A DNA stretch of 64,000 nt. Origin: Aradus depressus (Eukaryota; Arthropoda; Insecta; Hemiptera; Aradidae). A model generated the notes under the pieces. That model was not told where the DNA came from. It was given only the letters and a program-made list of their open reading frames with translations, and did no database searches. The stretch spans positions 30,502,045 through 30,566,044 of the forward strand of contig OY759221.1 of NCBI GenBank assembly GCA_963662175.1, in the 5' to 3' direction. Position 1 is the stretch's first letter; each line of letters starts with the position of its first letter. Shown here one piece after another: positions 30,988 to 42,835 of the stretch. The translations under genes were made by a program, and so were the position numbers.

Positions 30988-31027
30988 TTAAAACGGATGA
31001 AAATAAAGAATAAAAAAATATATGTGA

Positions 31028-31305
31028 TGGGGCCATTAGAGGACTCTCTTATACCAACCACGCTTTTTACAGATCACTCAACTTCCTTCTCCTCCCAAAA
31101 ATCGTTTTATACCGGCGTTACTCGGTATGAGGAAGACATTCTCAGACTTACGCTTGAAACAGAGAAAACCGCTGACGACAACACATTAACATCATACCAG
31201 TAATGCCAGCAAGAAATTAATCTGAGAGAGGGAGAGGGAAGATAACTGATCTGTAATAACGTAGTTGGTATAAAAAAAAGTCCTTTCATGACCAAATAAT
31301 ATATA
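31028..31305. mobile_element. Rep-D MITE, full length
   Basis: Left 'ggggccattagaggactctc', 'taccaaccacgctttttac', 'agatcactcaa'; right 'gatctgtaataacgtagttg', 'gtataaaaaaaagtcctttc'. The centre carries a 'gaggaagacattctcag' block. Confidence 0.75.
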
Positions 31306-31794
31306 TATTTTTTTGTGTTATGGCTCAAATTGAAGAATGCATAATCTACATCGCTAATGAAGAAAAATTATCCCAGTTACAAGAGCTGAGAGAAACAGCT
31401 TGAAAAGGACATCACTGAAAAAAGAATTCATATGATTACACTTTTAATGGCGAATAGAAATTCTCATTTTAAAAGGAGTTTGAGTTCTAACGGTTGGCCC
31501 TTAACCAACCATAGCAACTTTTTTTTCGGTGGCCTGCACCAGTTTAACCTACAAAAACTTCAAATGCACCTGCCTCGAGTAATAACTGGTTTTAATAAAA
31601 TTACATACTGCTGTAGTTCAATATTGAAATTTGTATATATTCAGAAGCGTGCTCATAAAATGTCTTATATTAAACCATAATAAAATAAATTCGGTAGTAT
31701 TTGAAGCCATGAAAATAATCCTGCGATTCTTGAACGCCGGATTAGAAAGCAGAAAATTTACAAAAACAGATTTAGTGATATTTTATCAAATGAT
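31306..31794. other. Unassigned DNA
   Basis: Small open stretches only; nothing recognised. Confidence 0.45.
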
Positions 31795-31985
31795 GCGGCC
31801 ATAACAGAACATTATTATACTAACCACTTTTATACAGATCACTCAACCTCACCCTTCCCCCTCTCAAATTCATTTCATATGGTATTATTGGGTCTTTGAA
31901 AGTACATAGTGCGTTGACATTCTTTCTTTGAATGTATAGCATAATTCTGAGAGTGACTTTCTTATACCTTGTACAAAAGAGATTG
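31795..31985. mobile_element. Rep-D partial copy
   Basis: Left arm 'atgcggccataacagaaca', 'cagatcactcaacct', 'aaattcatttcatatgg', then the centre 'gcataattctgagagtgac'; right arm missing. Confidence 0.65.
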
Positions 31986-31990
31986 GTACA

Positions 31991-32480
31991 GTAAAACCTG
32001 GTTAAGTGGGCCTTGGATATGTGAGAAACCTCTGTTACTGATAATTACAATGAGGTCCCGACACTTTTACATTGAAATACCTCTGTTACCGGGAATTTTC
32101 AAACCTTTTTAATTGAAATTTGATTTCTTGGAGATTTTTTCTATATTTACCTCTATATTTGAGACTTCGTAGCTCAATAACCTGTATAAGTAAGACACTT
32201 CATCAGGTTACGTTTGTTTACAAACATTCTAATTTCTTCCACACATGCTTTGTTTTCCAGTACTATCTGAGGTTTTGTACGATAAACAGGTGAATAGAAG
32301 TGCACAAAATAAAAACCAATATCAGATTTTTTTAAGTCGTAAGTTTTGTAGTATTGTTTTGAAAAATAAAAATTGGACATAATAACAACATAAAATATGC
32401 ATTTTTCATTAACATTTTCACCTCTATAAATGAGAAATGGTACATTTCGACCTCTCTTAGCGGGACCCTCTATAAATAAA
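31991..32480. mobile_element. Possible pogo/Tigger-like fragment
   Basis: The start 'cagtaaaacctggttaag' resembles pogo/Tigger terminal repeats (CAGT..AACCT). A related internal 'cctctcttagcgggaccctc' lies at 32450. No matching right end was found. Confidence 0.4.
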
Positions 32481-33430
32481 ATCTGGAGGTTGGGAAACAT
32501 GAAGTTCCGTTGAAACCTCCGGTTTTTTTGACCGATTACATAACTAATTCTATTTGTAAGGGTGAATTTTTTTTATTGGATTTGATACTTGTAGAACTAC
32601 AATTTTCTATGAATATTCATATCAAGCCCAATTGAAATTTGCCAATAATTAATGAGAAGGCTAGGAGTTAGGTAATAGGCCACGATACCTGTAGATGGTG
32701 TCGCGATAAGCGATACTGTTTCAACTGACACAGTACGACTCAATCCGCCATACACTTTCTAGATCCTCGTCTCGATTACATTCAGCCACAACACTTTTTT
32801 TTTCTGTGTCTGTACGATTAATGAAAGTGAAATTTGACGCTATCCACCTTGCAGAATTACATGTGCAACCGATCCAAGAGAAGGGTAGAGGGAACTGAAC
32901 TTATCGCGCATGTCTCTGACTATTTCGAACTCTGAAAAATAATTCTTTTGACCTTCTTAAGTGGTTACTTTCTAAGTATTCATCTTCCTTCGTTGCGTGA
33001 ACAGAAATTGAGTTTTACACTTGCCGGAAGGATCCTTGAAAAAATTGACGGTGGTGAATCATCGGAAATGAATTTTCCGAAATTATTTTTCATTTTTCTT
33101 TCAGTAAATTAGGCTGAAAATTAGGAAAATTGAAAATTTATTAGGAGTTTTACTCAGGAACATCTTGTTCCTCATAAGAAATTTCGTATCGATATATTAG
33201 GGTTTTTGACATAAATCCCTCTTATGCCCCTATTCCCTGTGGTGAATTTATCTGAAAATTAATACATGTCTAGAATCAGGGTGTTCGCCATCTTCTCCAT
33301 CCCTTCGGCTTTACGAAACATTAATAGTTGTCAATCTTATGAGATTTTAAATCTATATCCACATTCATCCAATCAATTATAATGTTACAGATATACAAAG
33401 AGTGAAGAATTTTTTTTTCTCATTTTTTAA
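32481..33430. other. Rep-A pieces and unassigned DNA
   Basis: 32495-32560 ('aacatgaaattccgttga', 'cgattacataact') and 33180-33300 ('aagaaatttcgtatcgata', 'ttatctgaaaattaata') are Rep-A pieces in minus orientation. 32560-33180 is unassigned. Confidence 0.5.
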
Positions 33431-33447
33431 ATTTGGTCGGAAAAGAT

Positions 33448-33705
33448 GAAATTCAAAACCCGGTCGAGGCTCTTATGTTTTATTATCAGGGAGATAAAAA
33501 AAACCTTCAGCAGCGATGGTCCCGAGCCTGTACGATGTCAGGTGCTCGTTAAACACCCTTACCCTAGGTGAATAAACCTGGATAGGCTAAATTTAGGACT
33601 ACCACAATAGAGTCGGGTTCAGGTTCACCAGAGTGACGAAAGAACGCTCTGGTAGTAGAGGATATGACGTCGAAGTTAATGCCCGGGCATGAGTCAAATT
33701 AACTA
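33448..33705 (+). mobile_element. SINE1, 5'-truncated
   Basis: Starts at the B box ('aaattcaaaacccggtc'), then 'ggtcccgagcctgtacg', 'ggtgctcgttaaac', hairpin block 'ccagagtgacgaaag' and 'gcccgggcatgagtca'. Directly followed by the LINE at 33721. Confidence 0.88.
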
Positions 33706-33720
33706 CCTCATATATCCTAG

Positions 33721-33990
33721 GCTCCTCTATCAAACCATATCTTCCCAAAATCCCTCTTATATCTTCTTATATACCAATTTAAATTCCATATCCACCAGAA
33801 AATCACTAGAACCCATCTCTCTGATCTTTACCTCCCTTCACATAGGACAACAATCTACCACAACTCCTTCCTTCTCCAGGCTAACTCCCTCTGGAACTCT
33901 CTCCCTCTCCAGACTCGCCATGCTCCTACTCTTCTTTTATTTAAGTCCCTGCTTTTCCAGTACCTCCTAATGCAGACCTCTGATTCCTAA
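33721..33990 (+). pseudogene. LINE ORF2 C-terminus
   Basis: A 90-codon open stretch to TAA 33988-33990 with LSDLYLPSHRTTIYHNSFLL followed by ANSLWNSLPLQTRHAPTLLL: the same I/jockey-type C-terminus as at 27680. An in-frame stop precedes it and the RT domain is absent (5' truncation). Confidence 0.88.
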
Positions 33991-34610
33991 GAATGGCTCC
34001 TATGATGAGTCTCTCACTCACACAACTGGACAGATTGTTACTCTATTCTTTCATCTTCCCAGTTGGACCTCTGATTTTCTCTATAATTTAAATATAACTC
34101 AATTATTGTTTACATTATCTTTTATTTTTTATTTTTTACTAGTTTATTTTCATTGTTTTTTTCCATTAACATTTATATTTCTATTCTTAATTTTTTGCGA
34201 CCTCTTTTCTTTTTTCTTAATTCTCAATTGGTTGATACCTGTATTCTTTTGTTTATCTTTTTATGTTATTATTCGTAGGAGACGTATGCCCCAGAATAAA
34301 GATTATTTTTCATTTTCATTTTCATTGAATGCACATGCTCTGCCCACTGTTATTAATTTTTTTCATTTTATTAAAATTTATATAGATATATTTATTTTCG
34401 TATATTTCTTCATAATTAAGCTGTTCACTTTAATTTTTTATTTATCTTTATTTATAGTTTATCCACTTTAGCACTATTTTATTTATTTTTTTATTTTTTC
34501 TGATACTTTATTTAATTGTTTCTTTTCTTTTTGACTCTATGTATTTATTCTTAGGAGACCTCGGTCCCAGAATAATAACATTTATTTTCATTTTTCATTT
34601 TCATATAAAA
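33991..34610 (+). repeat. LINE 3' UTR, two tail-like endings
   Basis: T-rich UTR. A first tail 'cgtatgccccagaataaaga' with TTTTCA units lies at 34285-34325. A second 'gagacctcggtcccagaat' with TTTTCA units lies at 34555-34605. The same endings occur inverted at 36716, 49708 and 11305. Confidence 0.7.
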
Positions 34611-35130
34611 ACAGTCTATAATATTGGCACATAATCACACTATTTTCATTTTTAAGTGAATTTTCTTAATTTCCAACAAATTTAATTGATGCCCGGCTTG
34701 CGAGTGACTGAAATTTATACCTCGCGGAGTCAAGGCCCCAACACTGACTGTATAATATTAAAACTACATGTGGTTTACAAACATAATATTACCAAATATT
34801 TAACATTGTAATTTTCATTGGTCAGAAGGCGCATTTGTCCTATAATTTTGTATTTTTTCCCCTTAGTTCAAGGTGACAGGCGTAATGATGATCACCCACC
34901 AGACGAAAATAAGAATTAGATGAACAACAAAAAAAAAAACGACAGCCAAGTAATTGCACAATGATTCTTAAATGTAAACACAACTTCAATGAATGTTCAA
35001 TTGGTTATTGTTCAGGTGAATATTGTTTAGCAGATTATTACCATTATCTATATCCTGTGAAATTGTTACTATTATAATAACAATTAAATTTATAATTTTT
35101 TATATCAAAAAAGTTTTATAAAAAAATATA
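34611..35130. other. Unassigned AT-rich DNA
   Basis: Nothing recognised. Confidence 0.5.
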
Positions 35131-36440
35131 TGAGGCCATAACAGGACTTTCTTATACAGATCTCTGTCTTTCCCCTCCTCCTTTCCGAAATCATTTCATA
35201 TTGACGTTACTAGATATATAAAATATATATACAGTGAAACCTCTCTTAGACGGACACCCATGGGGCCATAGAAGTTGTCCGCCCAGCAGAGGTGTCCTCC
35301 TAACAGAGGGAAAATGAAAATAGGAGGCGAATTGATAAGGATGAAAGGTATCTTTTCTAAACACGTGTATCGTATGTAAAAAATGTTGTTTATTGAACAA
35401 CTGAATGCAGTTTTAAAAAATAGAAAATTTGGTGTTTCGGTTGGGTGCCTTGTTGGACCGAGACTAAGTAAAAGCTGGTAGAAGAACAGCATTTTGGTAA
35501 CTGGGAGTATGAAACATTACAAACTTCTTGGAATTACGAGTCCCTATGTAAACACAGGTGCACTACGTGGAATGTTTGGTAGTTTGGTAGTACAATTTAC
35601 AACGAGAATTCTAAAAACATATTAAAAATCAACCCGTTCTAAAGAGAATTCACAGAATAAACATCAACCTTCCTTCTAAAAGAGAATTATAAGAACATAT
35701 TAAACGTCAACCCGAATTAGAGACCTGCCTGTCCGTCCAACAGAGGTAGTCTGCTCTTCTCGGTACTCGATTTCACTGTCCGCGTCCGTCCAAGAGAGGG
35801 GTAAATGTGTTGAAATCCCTATATATTCTGCCGGGACCGTAAAAATTGTCCGCCCACCAGGGGTGTCCGCCTATCAGAGTTGACCGCCAAGAGAGGTTTC
35901 ACTGTATATATATTTTATAAATTTATATTTTTATTTGGATTCTTATTATGTATTATATTATTATTATTATTATTATTTTTATGAACAACAGTGTAAAAAA
36001 AACGTTTTTGCATTAGAGCACTCATAACTGTATTTATTACTTTTTTTTTAACCTAATTTTTCTTATTATTATCGTTGTAATTATTTTCTCATTGTATACA
36101 TAGTTATTATTTTGTAGATATTCTTCAAGACTTCATGGAGACACTTTTATTATTTTTTTAAAATTAATATTATTATTATTATTTATTTTATTAACTTTTA
36201 CTATATTCCATTAGCTATTGTCAACAGATTGACTTATGGTCAGTATCGATTGTAAATATCCATAATAAAAATGTAGATATATAAAAGTATTGAGTTGGCT
36301 TCAGAGGTATTATACATAGCGTAATTCTGAGAGTGACTTTCTTATACGCCAGTAATGCTAATATGAAATTATTTTGGGAAGGGGGAGGGGGAAAGAGAGT
36401 GCTCTGTATAAGAAAGTCCTAACATATCCACATCATATAT
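35131..36440. mobile_element. Rep-D split by a pogo-type MITE
   Basis: Left arm 35131-35215 ('atgaggccataacaggactt', 'gaaatcatttcatattgac') and right arm 36315-36440 ('gcgtaattctgagagtgac', 'atgaaattattttgggaagg', 'gtataagaaagtccta') are separated by the 35232-35904 MITE and 400 bp of AT-rich DNA. Confidence 0.6.
35232..35904. mobile_element. pogo/Tigger-type MITE
   Basis: The termini CAGTGAAACCTCTCTTAGAC and GAGAGGTTTCACTG are inverted and flanked by TA on both sides (35230-35231, 35905-35906), the Tc1/mariner-superfamily target. Internal 'ttgtccgcccagcagaggtg' and 'ttgtccgcccaccaggggtg' are subterminal inverted/repeated units. 673 bp, no transposase. Confidence 0.85.
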
Positions 36441-37235
36441 ATATTGTTTTTTTCTTCATTTCTTTTCGGATAAATCAAGGAAACTTAATGTGTCTTTTCT
36501 ACAACGTTTACTTGAAAAGTTTTTTGATAACGTCATGAATATAAGAAGTATCTTGTAAAATATACTTGTAAAATTGTCTGACTTCGGGCAACCCTAATCA
36601 GATCTAAGTATGCACATGTAACTCCTGCATACCAAATTTCAAGTCCAAAGCTGCAAATGTTTTTGCATTAGAGCACTCATAACTGTCCATCACACAGACA
36701 CATACGCATAGACATGAAATGAAAAGAAAAATAATCTTTATTCTGGGACATTCGTCCTCTAAGAATAATAACATAAGAAATAGACAAAAGAGTACAAGTA
36801 TCGACCAATTGAGACAGAATACAATTAAAAGAAAAGAGGTCTCTAGTAATAAATATTAAATGTTAAAGAAAGGCAATGATTAAAACAATAAAATAAACTG
36901 GTGAAAATTAATTAAAAAAAAAAATAATAATAATAATAATAAAATAAATAAATAAAATAAAAATAAGAAAAAACAAAGTATGAATAATAATGTAAAACAT
37001 AATAACAATAGTGAGTTATATATGAATTTAATAGCTAAAACTGGACTGATGAAACAGGAGAGTGACAATCTGTCTAGTTGAGTGAGATACTTATAGGAAG
37101 ACGAGAACTATCACATAGAAGCCCACCTTAGGAATCAGAGGTTTGCTGAGTTAGGAGACGGCATCGCGAATATGTTCATAAAGTATTCATGGGACATTAA
37201 ACGTAAAATCCATTGAATACTCGATCTCAGAATTT
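36440..37235 (+). repeat. Rep-B copy split by a LINE 3' end
   Basis: 'atcaaggaaacttaatgtg', 'gataacgtcatgaatataag', 'catgtaactcctgc', 'gcattagagcactcataac', then after the LINE 'ggcatcgcgaatatg' and 'ttcatgggacattaaacg'. Confidence 0.65.
36716..37150 (-). repeat. LINE 3' UTR, inverted copy
   Basis: The minus strand matches 33975-34330: 'cctctgattccta', 'ctagacagattgtcactc', then 'ctctaagaataataa' (plus) and the TTTTCATTTC tail at 36716-36735. Only the 3' UTR is present. Confidence 0.7.
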
Positions 37236-38560
37236 CGCACAAATTGGTATTCTTATAATATAGGTTAAGAAAGTAATAATAATGAATTATATACTAATAT
37301 TTTTTTGCAAATTTGTTCGTGTTATTCGTATTTGTGTTTATGAGCTTCAAGGTTGAATAGTCTTTTAAATTTTCCATTTGCAAGATTTGCACAGACTGCG
37401 CAACAAGTTAAGGAGGTTTCTTATGGACGAAAGTGGTCAACAGGTAATGACATGACGTAAGTTGGGTGACGAGATAATTTGTGACACTGGACGCAAATAA
37501 GAACGGTTATCGAGAGGCAGTCACAGGAACTGGGTCATAGCTTCTGGTCACGTAACTGCTACTTGGGGGATTGAGGAATGATAATCTCCTCGTCTCAAAA
37601 CTCGTTTTTCTCTCCCTCAAAACTAGTTCAGTTCGTGAGCAGTATTCTGAAGTCTACTTTCAAGTTGTAAAGCAGACTGACATCTGATGTGGACAAGTTT
37701 AAACTCAACAAGAAACAAAGAAAAGTTTGAACATGGAGCCTCTCTCATGTATCTACTAATTTCTATGCAATCGTCTTGAGGTACAAATGGGTGCCCCTCT
37801 TAGCTCCAGAGCTATATGGAAGTGTGAGGGGGATACTGGGTTGACCTGTTCTAAGGCCCTGATCTCAAAGCTCTTAGAGGTTGAGTTCTGGGGACCTTGA
37901 CCATCCCAGAGGTGTGTGCCAGCGTCACCCTTGCCAGCCTAGGGGGGAAGCCAAACCCATGCATGTTTTATAAGATTGCACTCTATACCCATTGTCATTG
38001 GCTTGCATTCAATGAAGTGGTGTTGCAAATTGACGTCATTCAACATGTTCCTCAGAGTCAAAAGATGGCCAAAATTTGATTAGCGCTATTATACAGAAGT
38101 AAAACCTCCTTACCGCCTTTCAATGTACATTTTCAGTGATTATACGGACACTGAGGCATTAATCGCTATGGAAACGGGAAATGCACGCCTGTATACACAG
38201 GATTCACAGTTGAAAGCTCATTCTAGTGTGACCACCTCATACTCGACTACAGGAAATACAGAATTACCCGTGAAGGATGTAACATTTCATTATTTTACAT
38301 TTTTTTTATTTTATAATTATCACATAAATAATATATAAAGCTTCCGTAGACATTGGTTTAAGTTTATTTTACCAATCCAGAAGTTATTGGTTATCAGATT
38401 GTTTCTGAGAACACTGATATAATGGAAAGTTAATAAAACAAACAAAAACATAGAAATTGTTCAACTTGTATACTATCTCAAATCATGAAGAAAATAAACA
38501 TTTTCCTTTTCAACAACGCCCATCCCCTGTCAGAGGGAGGGAGGATAGCCCATTTTTGTT
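37236..38560. other. Unassigned DNA
   Basis: 37640-38060 is mid-GC with scattered open stretches (plus: PCMFYKIALYTHCHWLAFNE) but stops in all frames and no family recognised. 38290-38500 is AT-rich. Confidence 0.4.
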
Positions 38561-38718
38561 TAGACACCACAGGGGCTGGGGTTATTTACAAACACCCATG
38601 GACCCTGGAAAGGAGTTTTATTTATAAAATAAAACACTCCCCCGGGCAGGATTCGAACCCGCGCCCGTGGATGAGTTCAGGCAACCAAAAAAGCTCCAGC
38701 CACCAGGGCCCCCCAAAA
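38561..38718 (-). mobile_element. SINE2-related element
   Basis: The minus strand has the B box 'gcgggttcgaatcc', 'ggccctggtggctgg' at the head and 'ccatgggtgtttgtaaat' in the body. Its interior differs from other SINE2 copies, with 'gagttttatttataaaataa' forming a hairpin. A diverged subfamily. Confidence 0.65.
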
Positions 38719-38761
38719 ATTAGAAAATAAACAGAAAACATTTCGACTATTTAGTTAACTA

Positions 38762-39098
38762 TAGGTTAGGTTTTATGACTCATGCCCGGACTTTAACTAC
38801 GAGGTCATATCGCCTACTACCAGAGCGCTCTATCGTCACTCTGGTGGACATGAGCCCGACTCTACTGTGGGAGTCCTAAATTTTGCCTACCCTAAATTTT
38901 TTTTAGGGCAGGGGTCTTTAACGAGTACCTGACATCGTACAGGCTCGGGACCATCGCTTAACGTCCCATCCGAAGGACGGCGTAATTAAGTTTATTTTAC
39001 CTCCCAGATAAAATAAACTAAGGGCCTCGGTCGGGCTACGAACCCACAACCTTTAGCTCAGAAGTCAAGCACGCATACCACTGAGCTACCGGCGCCCT
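38762..39098 (-). mobile_element. SINE1, full length
   Basis: Tail 'aggttaggttttatgactc', complete body and intact head ending 'ctgagctaccggcgccc'. No clear TSD. Immediately followed by a palindrome. Confidence 0.93.
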
Positions 39099-39117
39099 TT
39101 ATATAAGTAGATCTATT

Positions 39118-39168
39118 CTACTTATTAAAATGAACAATTATATTATAATTGTTCATTTTAATAAGTAG
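39118..39168. repeat. Perfect 24-bp-arm palindrome
   Basis: Arms 39118-39141 and 39145-39168 are exact inverted copies ('ctacttattaaaatgaac' ...) around a 3-nt centre. It can form a long hairpin; no element termini are visible. Confidence 0.95.
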
Positions 39169-39599
39169 ACTATTCTCGGATTGAACAATACTGGAACAGG
39201 CTGTTTGTTTCTTAAATTAACTTAGAGCTGACAACAGGCAGTCAGTCATTGGGTATTTCTGTGGGTGGAGTTGGTTACGTTTTCGGCTGTCCATTCACTT
39301 TCCAAGGTTAACACGTTGTTGATAAAACATTTTAACGAAATATTTAGGCAATATAACCTGTTTTGTTGGCAATCTAACAAGATTTGTTATGCACTAAGTA
39401 AGATCCTTAAATGACGTTATTTCAAACATATTACTGAATGATGAGTTCATCTTCAAATGTGCTTCACGAATAAGAAAAACCTTCAGAAGATGTAATTTAA
39501 CTAGATGTAGTACTGCGTACATAAAATAAATAAATATAATAAATAAATTCAATTCAATATCTATATAATAAAAATGACTGGCTAATTTTGCTAAGCGCA
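39169..39599. other. Unassigned DNA
   Basis: Nothing recognised. Confidence 0.5.
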
Positions 39600-40300
39600 A
39601 AACTCGAGAACGGCTGGACGAATTCGGCTAATTTTTTTTTTCAAATATTCGTTGAAGTCCGAGGAAGGTTTTTATGAAGAGAGTTCCTAGCGGTCAACTG
39701 GAGGGGGGGGGGGGGGGGGCAAGCACAAAAATTGCTCTAGCGCATTAACGGATGGACGGATTATCATGAAATTTCACATGTAGTATTCTTAAAAGCCAAG
39801 TTAAAAAATAGGCCATGTGGCGTCCATAAATTTTGAACGGTAGGGGGGGTTGTAAGGGGGCCCTAAATATAAAGATAGTGCTAAGTCATTAACGGATGAT
39901 CGGATTGGCATGAAATTTCATATGTAGTTTTTTTAAAGGCCAAATAAAAAAATAGGGTGTGTGACGTCACAAAATAGTGAACGTGAGGGGGGGTTGTGGG
40001 GGTAGGCCTAAATATAAAGATAGTGCTGTCATTAACGGATGATCGGATAGTCATGGAATTTGACATGTAGTATGCTTAAAGGCCAAATTGAAAAATACGC
40101 TACGTGACATTTCAAAATTTTGAACGGGAGGGGGGGTTGTGGGGTAGGCCTACATATAAAGGTAGTGATAGGTCTTTAACGGATGATCGGAATGTCATGG
40201 AATTTCACATGTAGTATTCATAATAGACAAAAACAAAAAAAGGATATGTGACGTCTCAAAATTGTCAACGGGAGGGGGGTATGGAGGGGGGGGCAAGCAT
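39600..40300. repeat. 144-bp tandem array, four units
   Basis: 'attaacggatg.(a/t)cgga' recurs at 39743, 39887, 40030 and 40174 (spacing 143-144), each followed by 'catg.aattt.acatgtagt', 'ggccaa', 'gtgacgtc' and a G-rich 'gggaggggggttgtg'. The leader 'gaacggctggacgaattcgg' resembles repeats widespread in arthropods. Confidence 0.9.
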
Positions 40301-40429
40301 ATACCTAAATGGTAGTTTCAAAAGCAATATTTAAAAATTGGCTGTGACCCTTTGGACGGGAGGGGCGGGGGTGCATTAATGCAGAATGAATCTCACATGG
40401 AGCTGTCTTGAAGATGGGATATAGCTCTA

Positions 40430-40735
40430 ATTTTAATATAGTGGGTTTCCCAAGCATGTATTACCTAGGAGGTCCACCGTTGCACGGTAAATAATAGCTA
40501 TCACCAGCGTTGTTAAGCACAAAATACCTAGGGCATCCGCTGTTGCAAGGCACATACTAGCTGCGGTGCCCAGCATTCCTAACTACATACATACTATCTC
40601 TGTTGCCCAGCGTTCCTAAGAACTTATTAAAACCTGGTTGCACGGAGTTGCAAGGCGCATACTATCTAAGTTGTCCGGCGTTCTTAGGCAGCATCCAGAA
40701 ACGAAGATGGTCAACCAAAGAAAGATTCAGATGTA
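40430..40735. repeat. Degenerate GTTGC-rich short repeats
   Basis: Recurrent 'gttgca(c/a)gg', 'ctagctgcggtgcccagc' and 'gttgcccagcgttcctaa' segments. It looks like the distal end of the repeat starting at 39600; a Helitron-like 3' region is possible but unproven. Confidence 0.4.
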
Positions 40736-40739
40736 TCGG

Positions 40740-42530
40740 GAAAGTCCCATCCAAAGGACGACGTGCTCAAATTTATTTTTATCTTCCCGATTAAAACATC
40801 TGAGCTAAGTGACTTGGCTAGATTTCTAAATAGCGATCCTGAGCTCGGTAGACTCCATTCTTCAAATTTCTAGCTTTTATACGGTTTTTAGATTTAATAT
40901 TTGTTAAAACTGATGAACAACCGGGATATCTGAATCCTACACGAAAATCGAAAAAAAAATGTTTTTCGAAAAAGTCGGGCGAAATCCCATTCTTCAAATT
41001 TCTCGCTTTTTAACGGTTTATAGGCTTAATATTAGTTAAAACTGATAGACAGATTCAGATATATCGAGAAAGTCCCATCCGAAGGACGACGTGCTCAAGG
41101 TTTTTTTAACCTAAGTGAAATTTCAACTACCCAGGTTTAGATACGTAACATACGACTCATTATCGAGTATCTGACATACGGAAAGGCCCTCGATCATAGC
41201 TTAAAGCCCAATCCGAAGGACGACGTGCTCAAATTTATTTTTATCTTCCCGATTAAAACATCTGACCTAAGTGACTTGGCTAGATTTCTAAATAGCGATC
41301 CTGAGCTCGGTAGACTCCATTCTTCAAATGTCTCCCCTTTTACCGGTTTTTAGATTTAATATTTGTTAAAACTGATGAACAACCGTGATATCTGAATCCT
41401 ACACAAAAATCGAAATAAAAATGTTTTTCGAAAAAAGTCGGGCTAAGTCCCATTCTTCAAATTTCTCGCTTTTTAACGGTTTATAGGCTTAATATTAGTT
41501 AAAACTGATAGACAGATTCAGATATATCGAGAAAGTCCCATCCGGAGGACGACGTGCTCAAGGTTTTTTTAACCTAAGTGAAATTTCAGCTACCCAGGTT
41601 TAGATACATAACATACGACTCATTATCCAGTACCCGACATACAAAAAGGCCCTCGATCATAGCTTAAAGCCCAATCCGAAGGACGACGTGCTCGTTATTT
41701 TTTACGTAAATGAAATTTCAACTACCCAGGTTTAGATACATAACATACGACTCATTATCGAGTACCTGACATACGAAAAGGCCCTCGATCATAGCTTAAA
41801 GCCCAATCCGAAGGACGACGTGCTCAAATTTATTTTTATCTTCCCGATTAAAACATCTGAGCTAAGTGACTTGGCTAGATTTCTAAATAGTGATCCTGAG
41901 CTCGGTAGACTCCATTCTTCAAATTTCTAGCTTTTAAACGGTTTTTAGATTTAATATTTGTTAAAACTGATGAACAACCAGGATATCTGAATCCTACACG
42001 AAAATCGAAATAAAAATGTTTTTCGAAAAAAGTCGGGCTAAATACGATTCTTCAAATTTCCTGCTTTTTAACGGTTTATAGATGTAATATTTGTTAAAAC
42101 TGATAGACAGATTCAGATATATCGGGATAGTCCCATCCGAAGGACGACGTTCTCAAGGTTATTTTTAACCTATGTGAAATTTCAGCTACCCAGGTTTAGA
42201 TACATAAGATACGACTCATTATCCAGTACCTGACATACAAAAAGGCTCTCGATCATAGCTTAAAGCCCAATCCGAAGGAAGACGTGCTCAAGTTATTTTG
42301 AACGTAAATGAAATTTCAACTACCCAGGTTTAGATACATAACATACGACTCATAATCGAGTACCTGACATACGAAAAGGCCCTCGATCATAGCTTAAAGC
42401 CCAATCCGAAGGACGACGTGCTCAAATTTATTTTTATCTTCCCGATTAAAACATCTGACCTAATTGACGGCTAGATCGAAATGGCGATCCTGAGCTCGGT
42501 AAACTCCATTCTTCAAACATCATGAATGTA
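40740..42530. repeat. SINE1-derived satellite array
   Basis: 'ggacgacgtgctcaaattta' recurs at about 40757, 41219, 41814 and 42411, giving one 462-bp unit and two of about 597 bp. The longer units hold an extra duplicated ~133-bp block ('acccaggtttagatacat' to 'aatccgaaggacgacgtg'). Blocks match minus-strand SINE1 in order: 'gagtacctgacat', 'catccgaaggacgacgtgct', 'gatcctgagctcggtagac'. Non-SINE filler ('ttttaacggtttataggctt') is shared by all units. Confidence 0.9.
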
Positions 42531-42629
42531 CTGTCGAAGAATTGAATTGGATTCGAATGAGAGATATTAGGTGGAAAGTCAAAGTTCCCCGAGCAACGCG
42601 TAAAATAAATTCATCCCTATATTTTGCCT

Positions 42630-42830
42630 ATCTAGGATTCACCTTGGGTAGAGATCTTTAATGAGTTCCTCACATTGTACAGGCTCGGGACTATCGTTTA
42701 ACACCCCGCCTGAAGGACGGCGTGTTCATGATTTATTCAGTTCCCAGATAAAAGGGCTCGGTTGGGTTTCGAACCAGTGATCTTGAGCTCAGTAAGCAAG
42801 CACGCTACCCCTGAGTTAAAGCCACTCTTT
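42630..42830 (-). mobile_element. SINE1, 3'-truncated
   Basis: 'gggtagagatctttaatgag', 'acaggctcgggactatcg', 'gcctgaaggacggcgtg', B box 'gggtttcgaacca' and head 'gcacgctacccctgagtt'. The 3' end is missing, next to the satellite. Confidence 0.85.
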
Positions 42831-42835
42831 TTCAG

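Noticed and set aside
34106..34471. 121-codon hydrophobic open frame
   Set aside because: It is T-rich LINE 3' UTR low-complexity sequence; the hydrophobicity comes from TTT/CTT/ATT codons.
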